This document shows, piece after piece, positions 1 to 5,671 of a stretch of 8,187 bases of DNA. The stretch is from assembly GCA_028717865.1 (NCBI GenBank), contig JAQUMZ010000101.1:1-8187 (forward strand), read 5' to 3'. Numbering within the stretch: the first letter of the stretch is position 1; each line of letters starts with the position of its first letter. The notes beneath the pieces were generated by a model. It saw only the letters and a list, made by a program, of their open reading frames with translations, made no database searches and was not told the DNA's origin. This stretch comes from Elusimicrobiota bacterium. GTDB taxonomy: Bacteria; Elusimicrobiota; Elusimicrobia; UBA1565; UBA9628. Position numbers and translations under genes: made by a program.

Positions 1-226
1 CCCGTTCCTCGACCAGGACGTGGCTGAGCCGTCCCGCCAGCAGTTCCTCGCGCCGCGGCACGTCGCCGTGGAAGCCCCGCTCCCCAGGCCGCACCACGGT
101 GACCTTGGCCCCGACCACGCTCACGCCCCGCTCGGACAGGGCCCGGATCACGGCGCAGGCGAATTCGGTCTTGCCGGCCTCGCGGCGCGCGGCGCCGACG
201 AGGATCATGTTCGGGGCGGCCAGCAT
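1..226 (-). CDS. MobB-like P-loop NTPase (3' part cut off by window edge)
   Basis: The first 75 codons of a minus-strand gene are present; the rest lies outside the window. The N-terminus has a hydrophobic beta strand (MILVGAA) leading into a P-loop, A13-x4-G18-K19-T20, then a helix and a second strand ending in VVGAKVTVV. This layout fits the SIMIBI-type P-loop proteins such as MobB (molybdopterin-guanine dinucleotide synthesis) and dethiobiotin-synthetase-like enzymes. MobB itself usually reads GxxxxGKTT here, so this is a relative, not a certain MobB. The ATG at 226 lies 3 bases after the stop of the four-Cys protein gene, so it is the fourth gene of the operon. An in-frame ATG at 208 (residue 7) is an equally possible start; neither has a clear Shine-Dalgarno. 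A role in pterin cofactor processing is inferred from the nearby AOR and MoaD. Confidence 0.6.
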   Translation of the reverse strand, partial: MLAAPNMILVGAARREAGKTEFACAVIRALSERGVSVVGAKVTVVRPGERGFHGDVPRREELLAGRLSHVLVEER

Positions 227-229
227 GTT

Positions 230-400
230 CTAGTCGAAGCAGCCCAGCCGGCAGCGGACGATCTTGATGCCTTCCCGGTCGCAGATCTTGCCCAGGGCCG
301 CCGGAGCGGCTCCGATAGCCTCGGCCAACTTCAGCAGCCGGGCGCAGGAAACCTTCCCCCTCCGGGCCGCCCTCTTGACCGCCGCGATCTTGTCCTTCAT
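230..400 (-). CDS. Four-cysteine small protein, HTH-like (56 aa)
   Basis: A 56-residue protein with a basic N-terminus (MKDKIAAVKRAARRGK) and four cysteines at 19, 40, 50 and 54, ending in CRLGCFD. Residues 18-48 look like two or three short helices of helix-turn-helix type (SCARLLKLAEAIG... then ALGKICDREGIKI). From memory, a small conserved family with a GK(V/I)SC start and a C-x-LGCF ending occurs near molybdo- or tungsto-enzymes in anaerobes. I cannot check this and give no family name. The cysteine pattern suggests metal or Fe-S binding or redox sensing. The start is well supported: GGGGAGG at 412-406 lies 5 bases upstream, and the ATG overlaps the preceding stop codon (ATGA). Being so short, it could be missed by automatic gene callers. 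Confidence 0.75.
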   Translation of the reverse strand: MKDKIAAVKRAARRGKVSCARLLKLAEAIGAAPAALGKICDREGIKIVRCRLGCFD

Positions 401-2049
401 GCCTGCCTCCCCGCCGGCCGGGCCTCGATGCCCAATCCGGCCACAATCTCCCTCGGCTCGTCCTTGCCCGCCGTCCAGACCGCATCCGGGCTCAGCCCCC
501 AGCGGGCCCGGACCGCATCGACGAGGCCGGGACGGACCACCCAGACCGTGGGCCGGCGCCGCTTGCGCGCCAGCGTCTCGAGCGCCGGGGCCCAGCCTCC
601 GCCCTCCAATTCCCAAGGCCCCACCTCGTCCACGAAGGCCACGTCGGCGTCCACGGCCTCGGCCAGGGCCCGCAACCCGAAAGCCACTCCCTCGGGCGAA
701 AAACGGAAGGCGCGCACGGCCGGCCAGTCGGAAGGGCCGTGCGCGCGGCAAAGCGGCCGGCTCTGCCCGGTGCGCAGGTCCACGACGTCGAAGCCGGCGC
801 GCCGGCCGGCTTCCCAAAAACCGGGCGCGTGCAGGCCCGCCACCGACAGTCCGCGGCCGCGCAGTTCCGCGGCCGCCCGCGCCACGAGCGAGGATTTCCC
901 CGACCCGCTGGGCCCGGTTATGATCGGCGCGCGACCCGGGGCCAGGGCCGAAAGCAGGGCGGGGGCGCGGGCCAGGGCCGCGCGCAAGCCGCCTATGGGA
1001 TCGCGCAAGAGCCGCGGCGCCGCGGGCAGCGCGGCGAAGACCCCGGGCAGGGAAAGGAAGGCCTGCTCCAAGGCGTCGAAAAACACCGGCCCGGCCAGGC
1101 GCTCGACGGCCCGGCGCAGGGCGGGGTGGCGCAGCTCCTCGCCCACGCACGCGAAGCCCATGGTCAGCATCAGCGCGCGCAGGCCCATGCGCGCCCCCGC
1201 CTGCCAGCGGCCCAAGGCCAGCCCCGCCAGGATGGAGACGGCCAGGACGCCGAGCCAGAGCCCGAAGCGCCGGCCGAGCGCCGCGGCCCGCCCGTAGCCC
1301 GCGGCGCAGACCAGGACGTAAGCCGCGCAGACCGCGGCGTAGCCCCATAAAGGAAGACCGCCTCCCCGGGCCAGGACCACGGCGATGAAGAGCGCGTGCC
1401 CGGACAACGCCCATAGGGAACATCGCCGCGGCTCCCCGGGCCGGCCGGTCCAGGAATAACCGGCGGTTCCGGAGCCGGCCGGCTCCGGGAGAGCCCCCGG
1501 CGCGCCGACGCGCATGCCCATAGCCGCGGCCGCGCCTCCCCCCAGCGCGTGAGCGGCCCAAAGCGCCAGGATGGGGCCCCAGGGGCCGCCCGGCAGCCCC
1601 AGCCAGGACCGCGCGGTCTCGAACCCGCGCACATATATGGTCCAGGTCTCGGGGCCGTAGAAAAGCAGGATGTTGCCCAGGGTATGGAAGAGGGGCCAGG
1701 ACATGGCCAGGCCGCCGCCCAGCAGATACCCCGCGGCGTTGGCGCCGGCCGCGCGCACGCCGAGTTCGAGCAGCAGCCCCTCCATCGAGATGGCCACCAT
1801 GGGCGCCAGGATCACGGCGCTGGGCGAGACGGATTTCATGGCGGCGCAGATGAGGCCCGAGCGCCAAAGCAGGCCCCGCTCGGGCCAGAGCCTGTGCCCG
1901 GCGACCAGTATGGCCACGCCGATGCCGGTCAGCAGATGGCCGCGCAGGGGCACGCGCGCGTTGTGCAGGAAGCTGCCCAGGACGATCTCGGAGGCCGCCC
2001 ACAAACTGCCCAGGACCGCCGCCTTGCGCCAAAGCTGGTCGCGATTCAT
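397..2049 (-). CDS. Polytopic membrane protein fused to a THEP1-type NTPase (550 aa)
   Basis: The N-terminal half is hydrophobic, with likely membrane segments near residues 8-25, 38-52, 62-72, 76-98, 104-131, 156-178, 212-228, 235-252 and 262-280. Its first 130 residues (SLWAASEIVLGSFLHN, MKSVSPSAVILAPM, AMSWPLFHTLGN) resemble an ECF-transporter substrate-binding (S) component by eye. The C-terminal part (about 374-545) is a P-loop domain: Walker A GPSGSGKSS at 379-387 and the THEP1-like Walker B DEVGPWEL at 474-481, matching the DE-[IV]-G-x-[MW]-E-L signature of THEP1 nucleoside-triphosphatases (PF03266). No ABC signature (LSGGQ) is present, so it is not an ordinary ABC ATPase. The start at 2049 was chosen because its ATG overlaps the upstream stop (ATGA); an ATG at 2079 would only add ten residues inside the neighbour. 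A role in uptake or cofactor handling for AOR is inferred. Confidence 0.8.
   Translation of the reverse strand: MNRDQLWRKAAVLGSLWAASEIVLGSFLHNARVPLRGHLLTGIGVAILVAGHRLWPERGLLWRSGLICAAMKSVSPSAVILAPMVAISMEGLLLELGVRAAGANAAGYLLGGGLAMSWPLFHTLGNILLFYGPETWTIYVRGFETARSWLGLPGGPWGPILALWAAHALGGGAAAAMGMRVGAPGALPEPAGSGTAGYSWTGRPGEPRRCSLWALSGHALFIAVVLARGGGLPLWGYAAVCAAYVLVCAAGYGRAAALGRRFGLWLGVLAVSILAGLALGRWQAGARMGLRALMLTMGFACVGEELRHPALRRAVERLAGPVFFDALEQAFLSLPGVFAALPAAPRLLRDPIGGLRAALARAPALLSALAPGRAPIITGPSGSGKSSLVARAAAELRGRGLSVAGLHAPGFWEAGRRAGFDVVDLRTGQSRPLCRAHGPSDWPAVRAFRFSPEGVAFGLRALAEAVDADVAFVDEVGPWELEGGGWAPALETLARKRRRPTVWVVRPGLVDAVRARWGLSPDAVWTAGKDEPREIVAGLGIEARPAGRQA
406..412 (-). promoter_or_regulatory. 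Shine-Dalgarno of the four-Cys protein gene
   Basis: GGGGAGG on the minus strand, 5 bases before the ATG at 400. It is the best ribosome binding site in the minus-strand operon and lies inside the last codons of the membrane/THEP1 gene. It shows that the short reading frame is translated in its own right, not just as read-through. Confidence 0.65.
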
Positions 2050-2852
2050 CGCGGGAAGAGATTGACGCGGCGGGAGCACGACGCGTAAAGATGCCGGGCG
2101 TGCGCGCCCTGGCTCATGAGTTCCAGGGCCGCGTCCGGATCCGTCAGCACGCCGCCCCCGACCAGGCTGACCCGGCGCCGGAACAGCGCGTCGGGCAGTA
2201 TGCTCGCCGAGGGGCCCACGACCGCGATCCGGGTTCCCGGTTTGGCCCGGTCCAGCAGCCCGCCCAGGGTCATGTTGGCCAAAGTCAGGCCGGTGATGAG
2301 CAGCACGTCGCAGTCCGCCAACGCCTGGCCCGCGCGCTCGACCGGGACGAACAGCGGCATGTCCTCGGGGCGCAGGGTCTCGGGCCGCAGCTCAAGGACC
2401 CGAAGACGAATGCCGGGCAGGCCGCGCAGGCGGTCTATGTAGCGGTGGAAGGCGCCCACGATGGTCACGGCCGCCCCGGGGGCTATGCGCACCAGTTCCA
2501 GGGCGTCGCGGTCGAAGACCGCGCGGTAGCGCCGCTCATCCAGCCACGGCGCGGAAAGCGCGCTGAGGGCAGCCAGGGCCAGGGACCGGGCGAAAGGCTC
2601 CCGCGGCCAGCAGCTCAGCAGTTCGAGCACGGAAACGCCGCGCAAGGCCCCGGGCGGGGGCTGGCCGCGCTCCTCGGCCGCGGCCGCGCCCTGGCGGCGC
2701 GGCGTGGCGGCCATGCCGCCCCGGCCGTCGGAGAGCTTGACGCCGGAAAAGACCGCGCCCACCACGGCCCGCTCGACGCGCAGCGAGCCGAGCGCCGGCC
2801 CGTGCAGACCGCGCAGTTCGGCCAGGGTTTCCGCGAAAAAACCCTCATGCAT
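2046..2852 (-). CDS. DUF4213/DUF364 protein, putative metal chelation (268 aa)
   Basis: The N-terminal part (about 1-95) fits the DUF4213 domain, with the VVGAVFSGVKLSDGRGGMA segment at 30-48. The C-terminal part (about 105-262) fits DUF364, a Rossmann-like domain: IVGAFHRY at 131-138, the D-x-L-L-x-T-G-x-T-L-x-N-x-T stretch at 182-195, VGPSASILPDALF at 212-224 and DPDAAL at 238-243. Family members are annotated as putative heavy-metal chelation proteins and tend to occur near metalloenzyme genes; their biochemistry is poorly known. It is the first gene of the minus-strand operon and overlaps the membrane/THEP1 gene by ATGA. The ATG at 2852 was preferred over one at 2954 because the family match begins just after it (FFAETLAELRG). 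The longer form would also run across the AT-rich control region and add a tail with no family character. The upstream AAGG is a weak ribosome site. Confidence 0.85.
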   Translation of the reverse strand: MHEGFFAETLAELRGLHGPALGSLRVERAVVGAVFSGVKLSDGRGGMAATPRRQGAAAAEERGQPPPGALRGVSVLELLSCWPREPFARSLALAALSALSAPWLDERRYRAVFDRDALELVRIAPGAAVTIVGAFHRYIDRLRGLPGIRLRVLELRPETLRPEDMPLFVPVERAGQALADCDVLLITGLTLANMTLGGLLDRAKPGTRIAVVGPSASILPDALFRRRVSLVGGGVLTDPDAALELMSQGAHARHLYASCSRRVNLFPR

Positions 2853-2971
2853 CGCCTTATTATTATTTATCTTGGGGCCCGGATGAAAGCGCGCCTCGGC
2901 TGAGTATTGACTTCCCGAGCCGGGTTTGAGTAAGGTTATCTCGATATTCCGCACACCCGACCGGAGGCGCC
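2853..2971. promoter_or_regulatory. Divergent control region between the DUF364 and AOR operons
   Basis: About 119 bases separate the two divergent starts. A T/A-rich run at 2857-2873 is the most AT-rich spot in the window and sits just upstream of the DUF364 start, where a minus-strand -10 could lie. On the plus side, TTGACT at 2907-2912 resembles a -35 box; about 18 bases on, TAAGGT at 2931-2936 is a poor -10. Between them CCCG-AGC-CGGG (2914-2924) sits inside a loose inverted repeat (ACT...AGT, about 2909-2931) that could bind a regulator. The pairing of these elements is a guess. Confidence 0.4.
2963..2967 (+). promoter_or_regulatory. Shine-Dalgarno of the AOR gene
   Basis: GGAGG lies 4 bases before the ATG at 2972 and fixes the start at the conserved MKGWTGNILRINLS end typical of AOR proteins. 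Confidence 0.7.
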
Positions 2972-4807
2972 ATGAAAGGATGGACCGGCAACATACTGCG
3001 CATCAATCTTTCCAAGCGGACCTTTAAAACCGAGCGCTTCTCCGAGGACTTCGCCCTCAAGTGGATCGGGGGACGGGGCTTCGCCCTCAAAATCCTGTGG
3101 GACGAGCTCAAGCCGGGCGTCGACGCCCTGGGCCCGGACAACAAGCTGATCGTGGCCCTGGGCCCCATCGCCGGCGTGCCCATGCCCAACAGCGGCAAGA
3201 CCATCGTGGCGGCCAAGTCGCCCCTCACCGGGACCTACGGCGACGGCAATATCGGCACCCACGTCACGATCCAGCTGCGCAAGGCCGGCTACGACATCAT
3301 AATCATCGAGGGCCGCAGCGCCGACCCGGAATACGTCTTCATCCAGGACGGCGACGTCTCTTTCCTGCCCGCCGGCGAAATCTGGGGCAAGGGCACCTAC
3401 GAGGCCCAGGAGTGGCTGGAGAAGAAATACGGCAAGACCGCCGGAATACTCAGCATCGGCCCCGCCGGGGAGAACAAGGTCCTCTACGCCGTCGTGCGCA
3501 GCATGGAGGGACGCGCTGGCGGCCGGCCCGGGATAGGGGCGGTCATGGGCTCCAAGAATCTCAAGGCCATCGTGGTCAAGGGCAGCCAGGACATCCCCAT
3601 GGCGGACCCCAAAACCATGAAGGAGCGCGGCCTGGACGACCTGCGCGCGGTCGGCGCCATGAACAAGAAGGCGGGCTGGTCCGTGCAGGGCACCAACGCC
3701 GTGCTGGCCTGGTGCAACGAGATGGCGGCCCTGCCCGTGCGCAACATGCGCCATTCCCACCACCCCGACGCCTGGAAGCTCGACGGCCAGCGCACCAGCG
3801 AGGCGCGCGTGGCCACCTACGGCTGCCCCAACTGCACCATGCGCTGCGGCATCGCCGTGCTCGACCACGAGGGCCACGAGTCCGAGCTCGACTACGAGAA
3901 CGTGGGCATGCTGGGCCCGAACCTGGAGATCTTCGACCTCAAGCAGATGGCCTCGCTCAACTGGCTCTGCGACGACCTCGGGATGGACACCATCTCGGCC
4001 GGCTCGGCCCTCTCCTTCTACGCCGACGCCATAGACCACGGCGCGACGCAAGGCGACTTCAAGTTCGGCGACGCCGAACGGGCCAAGGAGCTCATGCGCC
4101 TGCTCGCCCGGCGCCGGGGCGTGGGCGACCTGCTGGCCGACGGCAGCCTCAAGATGGCCAAGCGCTTCGGCCACAACTCCGAGGCCTACGCCATCCAGTG
4201 CAAGGGCCTGGATCTGTCCGCCTACAACTGCAAGTACGTCCCGGGCCAGGCCCTGGCCTTCGGGACCAGCGCGATCGGAGCCCACCACAAGGAGGCCTGG
4301 ATCATAACCTACGAGCTCAAGCACTCCGAGCGCGGCGGCTACGGCCGCGACAAGGCCCAGAAGGTCATCGAGCTGCAGCGCATCCGCAGCAGCATATTCG
4401 AATCCCTGCCCATCTGCCGCTTCCCCTGGATCGAGCTGGGCTGGGACCTGAAGAACTACCCGGAGTACTTCAACCTGGCCACGGGCGCCAACTGGACCCT
4501 GGAGGACTTCACCAACACGGGCGACCGGATCTACGCCCTGCTCAAGGCCTTCTGGACCCGCGAGCATCCCGACACCGACCGCACCGCCGACTACCCGCCG
4601 CGGATATATTTCGACCCGGCCATCGCGGACCAGGAGGGCCTCATCGCGGGCAAGCACCTCGAGCTCGACAAGTACGACGTCATGCTCGACCACTACTACG
4701 ACATCCGGGGCTGGGACCGGCGCGGCATACCCACGCGCCGGACCATGGAGCGGCTGGGGCTGGCCGAGGAGGCCGAACAGCTGGCGCAGACCGCCGGCGT
4801 CAGCTAG
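2972..4807 (+). CDS. aor: Aldehyde:ferredoxin oxidoreductase family, tungsten/molybdenum bis-pterin enzyme (611 aa)
   Basis: AOR-family enzymes oxidise aldehydes to carboxylic acids (or the reverse with low-potential electrons), passing electrons to ferredoxin, using a tungsten or molybdenum bis-pterin and one [4Fe-4S] cluster in the cytoplasm. Visible here are the N-terminal GGRG (33-36), the RAGGRPGIGAVMGSKNLKA block (181-199), the cluster cysteines C285-x2-C288-x3-C292 with the fourth at C482, the pterin motif DDLGMD (334-339; consensus DxxGL[D/C]) and KGLDL (411-415). The length matches characterised AOR and FOR enzymes (about 605-620). The second DxxGLC motif is altered to ESLPIC, keeping only the cysteine. 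No signal peptide is seen. The substrate cannot be told from sequence; aldehyde, formaldehyde or another WOR-type substrate are all open. The MoaD gene follows with no gap. Confidence 0.93.
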   Translation: MKGWTGNILRINLSKRTFKTERFSEDFALKWIGGRGFALKILWDELKPGVDALGPDNKLIVALGPIAGVPMPNSGKTIVAAKSPLTGTYGDGNIGTHVTIQLRKAGYDIIIIEGRSADPEYVFIQDGDVSFLPAGEIWGKGTYEAQEWLEKKYGKTAGILSIGPAGENKVLYAVVRSMEGRAGGRPGIGAVMGSKNLKAIVVKGSQDIPMADPKTMKERGLDDLRAVGAMNKKAGWSVQGTNAVLAWCNEMAALPVRNMRHSHHPDAWKLDGQRTSEARVATYGCPNCTMRCGIAVLDHEGHESELDYENVGMLGPNLEIFDLKQMASLNWLCDDLGMDTISAGSALSFYADAIDHGATQGDFKFGDAERAKELMRLLARRRGVGDLLADGSLKMAKRFGHNSEAYAIQCKGLDLSAYNCKYVPGQALAFGTSAIGAHHKEAWIITYELKHSERGGYGRDKAQKVIELQRIRSSIFESLPICRFPWIELGWDLKNYPEYFNLATGANWTLEDFTNTGDRIYALLKAFWTREHPDTDRTADYPPRIYFDPAIADQEGLIAGKHLELDKYDVMLDHYYDIRGWDRRGIPTRRTMERLGLAEEAEQLAQTAGVS

Positions 4808-5032
4808 ATGCGCGTGCGCGTGCGGCTCATCGGAGCCTTCGCGCAGCGCTGCGGCTTCACGGAACGCGAGTTGGAGCTGCCCGAGGGCCTGACCGCGGGG
4901 GAACTGCTGAGCCGCCTGAAGCTCAGGCGCCTGCGCAAGTTCGTCTCCCGGGAGGGCCTGCCCGTGCGTATGGCCCAGCCGCTGAAGGACGGCGACCGCA
5001 TCGTCGTCGCGCCCATTTTCTCGGGCGGCTGA
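4808..5032 (+). CDS. moaD: MoaD/ThiS-family sulfur carrier (74 aa)
   Basis: A small beta-grasp protein: an N-terminal strand (MRVRVRLIGAFAQRCG), a LELPEGLTAGELLSRL strand-helix, a C-terminal LKDGDRIVVAPIFSGG. The terminal Gly-Gly is the diagnostic end, which is adenylated and thiocarboxylated so the protein can give sulfur to the pterin dithiolene through MoaE. The motif DGDRI[VA]... before the tail is typical of the family. It starts on the base after the AOR stop codon (TAGATG), with no ribosome site of its own, so translation is probably coupled to AOR. MoaD-like genes beside AOR are common and probably serve that enzyme; no MoaE or MoeB is in the window. One internal cysteine (C15) is not conserved in the family as far as I know. 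Confidence 0.9.
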   Translation: MRVRVRLIGAFAQRCGFTERELELPEGLTAGELLSRLKLRRLRKFVSREGLPVRMAQPLKDGDRIVVAPIFSGG

Positions 5033-5062
5033 AAAAGCGCTTCGCTATTCCGCGGCGAAGCG
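5032..5062 (-). terminator. Rho-independent terminator of the repeat-protein gene
   Basis: On the minus strand an 8-bp perfect stem, CGCTTCGC (5062-5055) and GCGAAGCG (5045-5038), encloses a 9-base loop holding part of the stop codon TAG (5047-5045) and is followed by C and five T (5036-5032). The T-tract touches the last base of the moaD stop codon, so two converging genes meet here. On the plus strand there is no T-run after the stem, so it is not a clear terminator for AOR-MoaD. Confidence 0.7.
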
Positions 5063-5527
5063 GCTCAGGCGCGGGCAAATCTTGTTCACGTCGAGCTTCA
5101 GGCAGTAGTAGGCGGCGGCGTCCCACGGCCGGCGCGCGCAGGCGGGCTTGTCCTTGTTCCAGTCATACTGGCAATAGGCGGGCTGGGCGCCGTAGCAGGC
5201 CAGCTTGTTGCCGTTCCACTCGTACTGGCAATAGTCGGGCGCGGCGCGGAAACAGGCCCCCTTGTCGCCGTTCCATTCGTAGCGGCAGAAATCCGGCTGG
5301 GCTCCGAAGCAGGCGGCCTTGTCCGCGTTCCACTCGTATTTGCAGAACGGCGGCGCCGAAAAGGCGCAAGCGCCTTTCTCCGAGTTCCATTCGTACTGGC
5401 AATAGGCCGGCCCCGACGCGAAGCATCCCGGCTTGTTCGCGTTCCACTCATATTGGCAATCGTCCGCATGGGCCCCAGCCGACACGCCCAATACGACAAA
5501 CACGCCCAACCACCAAGAATTTCTCAT
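5045..5527 (-). CDS. Secreted tandem-repeat protein, CxYEWN repeats (160 aa)
   Basis: I do not recognise a family. Residues 1-21 are a signal peptide (MRNSWWLGVFVVLGVSAGAHA, likely cut after AHA). From C24 the protein is a tandem array: five exact 19-residue units (24-42, 43-61, 62-80, 81-99, 100-118), a sixth of 23 (119-141) with its tail altered, and a degenerate seventh (142-160, C-x8-C in place of C-x10-C). The unit reads C-[QKR]-Y-[ED]-W-N-x-[NDE]-K-x-[AG]-C followed by a Gly/Ala/Pro-rich linker ending in [YF]. There are 14 cysteines in all, two per unit, so disulfides within or between units in the periplasm or outside are likely. No lipobox or membrane anchor is seen. The start codon has a GGGGG run about 8 bases upstream. 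It is transcribed separately from the upstream gene, whose terminator lies at 5634-5671. Confidence 0.85.
   Translation of the reverse strand: MRNSWWLGVFVVLGVSAGAHADDCQYEWNANKPGCFASGPAYCQYEWNSEKGACAFSAPPFCKYEWNADKAACFGAQPDFCRYEWNGDKGACFRAAPDYCQYEWNGNKLACYGAQPAYCQYDWNKDKPACARRPWDAAAYYCLKLDVNKICPRLSRFAAE
5105..5458 (-). repeat. In-frame tandem repeat, 57-bp unit, about 6 copies
   Basis: Units start at 5458, 5401, 5344, 5287, 5230 and 5173 on the minus strand; the first five are exactly 57 bases long and the sixth 69. Each begins with TGC plus a conserved TA[CT]GA[AG]TGGAAC-like core (TAT/TAC, GAG/GAA/GAC, TGG, AAC). The middle of each unit is conserved, and the linker codons have diverged. The array therefore looks old and held by selection on the protein, not like a recent slippage product. 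Confidence 0.9.
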
Positions 5528-5541
5528 TGCTTATGCCCCCG

Positions 5542-5557
5542 CGAATCCGCTGATTCG
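5542..5557. repeat. Small inverted repeat upstream of the repeat-protein gene
   Basis: CGAATC (5542-5547), four-base spacer, GATTCG (5552-5557): a perfect 6-bp palindrome arm pair about 15-30 bases before the ATG at 5527. It lies between the start codon and a weak -10-like GACAAT (5571-5566, minus), where an operator or a 5' mRNA hairpin could sit. It may equally be chance in GC-rich DNA. Confidence 0.35.
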
Positions 5558-5633
5558 GCGAGCCGATTGTCCCATCTTTCCCGGCCGCGAAACAGGGTCC
5601 ATGGGCCCAACGATCCGACAGCAAACGGCCCAG

Positions 5634-5671
5634 AAAAAATCCGGGCCGCGGGGACAGGCTCAGCGCCCGGA
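5634..5671 (-). terminator. Rho-independent terminator of the propeller-like gene
   Basis: On the minus strand TCCGGGC (5671-5665) pairs with GCCCGGA (5646-5640) across an 18-base loop that contains the TGA stop (5662-5660), and six T follow directly (5639-5634). The left arm is part of the last codons of the gene. The stem could gain a GC pair or two with a bulge. It separates this gene from the repeat-protein gene. Confidence 0.6.

Noticed and set aside
20..1297. Long plus-strand open frame (about 425 codons) across the MobB-like, four-Cys and THEP1 genes
   Set aside because: Its product is Arg/Pro/Ala/Ser-rich with no domain, and it lies opposite genes with clear motifs. It is an effect of high third-position GC.
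230..2032. One 600-residue minus-strand protein ending in the four-Cys segment
   Set aside because: Only the last 56 residues look like protein. The part upstream is an alternative frame of the membrane/THEP1 gene, and a strong ribosome site starts the short protein.
2853..2954. N-terminal extension of the DUF364 protein from an ATG at 2954
   Set aside because: The added 34 residues have no family character and would cross the AT-rich control region and the AOR promoter side.
2853..2971. Molybdenum/tungsten cofactor riboswitch upstream of AOR
   Set aside because: The region is short and I could not fold it into the known multi-stem form. A covariance-model search would settle it.
2936..4693. 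A 585-codon minus-strand frame opposite AOR
   Set aside because: Low-complexity Val/Gly/Ala/His-rich product; the mirror image of GC-rich AOR codons.
5105..5458. CRISPR array
   Set aside because: The regular 57-base spacing comes from in-frame protein repeats; there are no identical direct repeats with unrelated spacers.
3061..5553. An 830-codon plus-strand frame over AOR, MoaD and the repeat gene
   Set aside because: Extremely Arg/Gly/His/Pro-rich, crosses the gene ends and a terminator, and AOR and MoaD in another frame are unmistakable.
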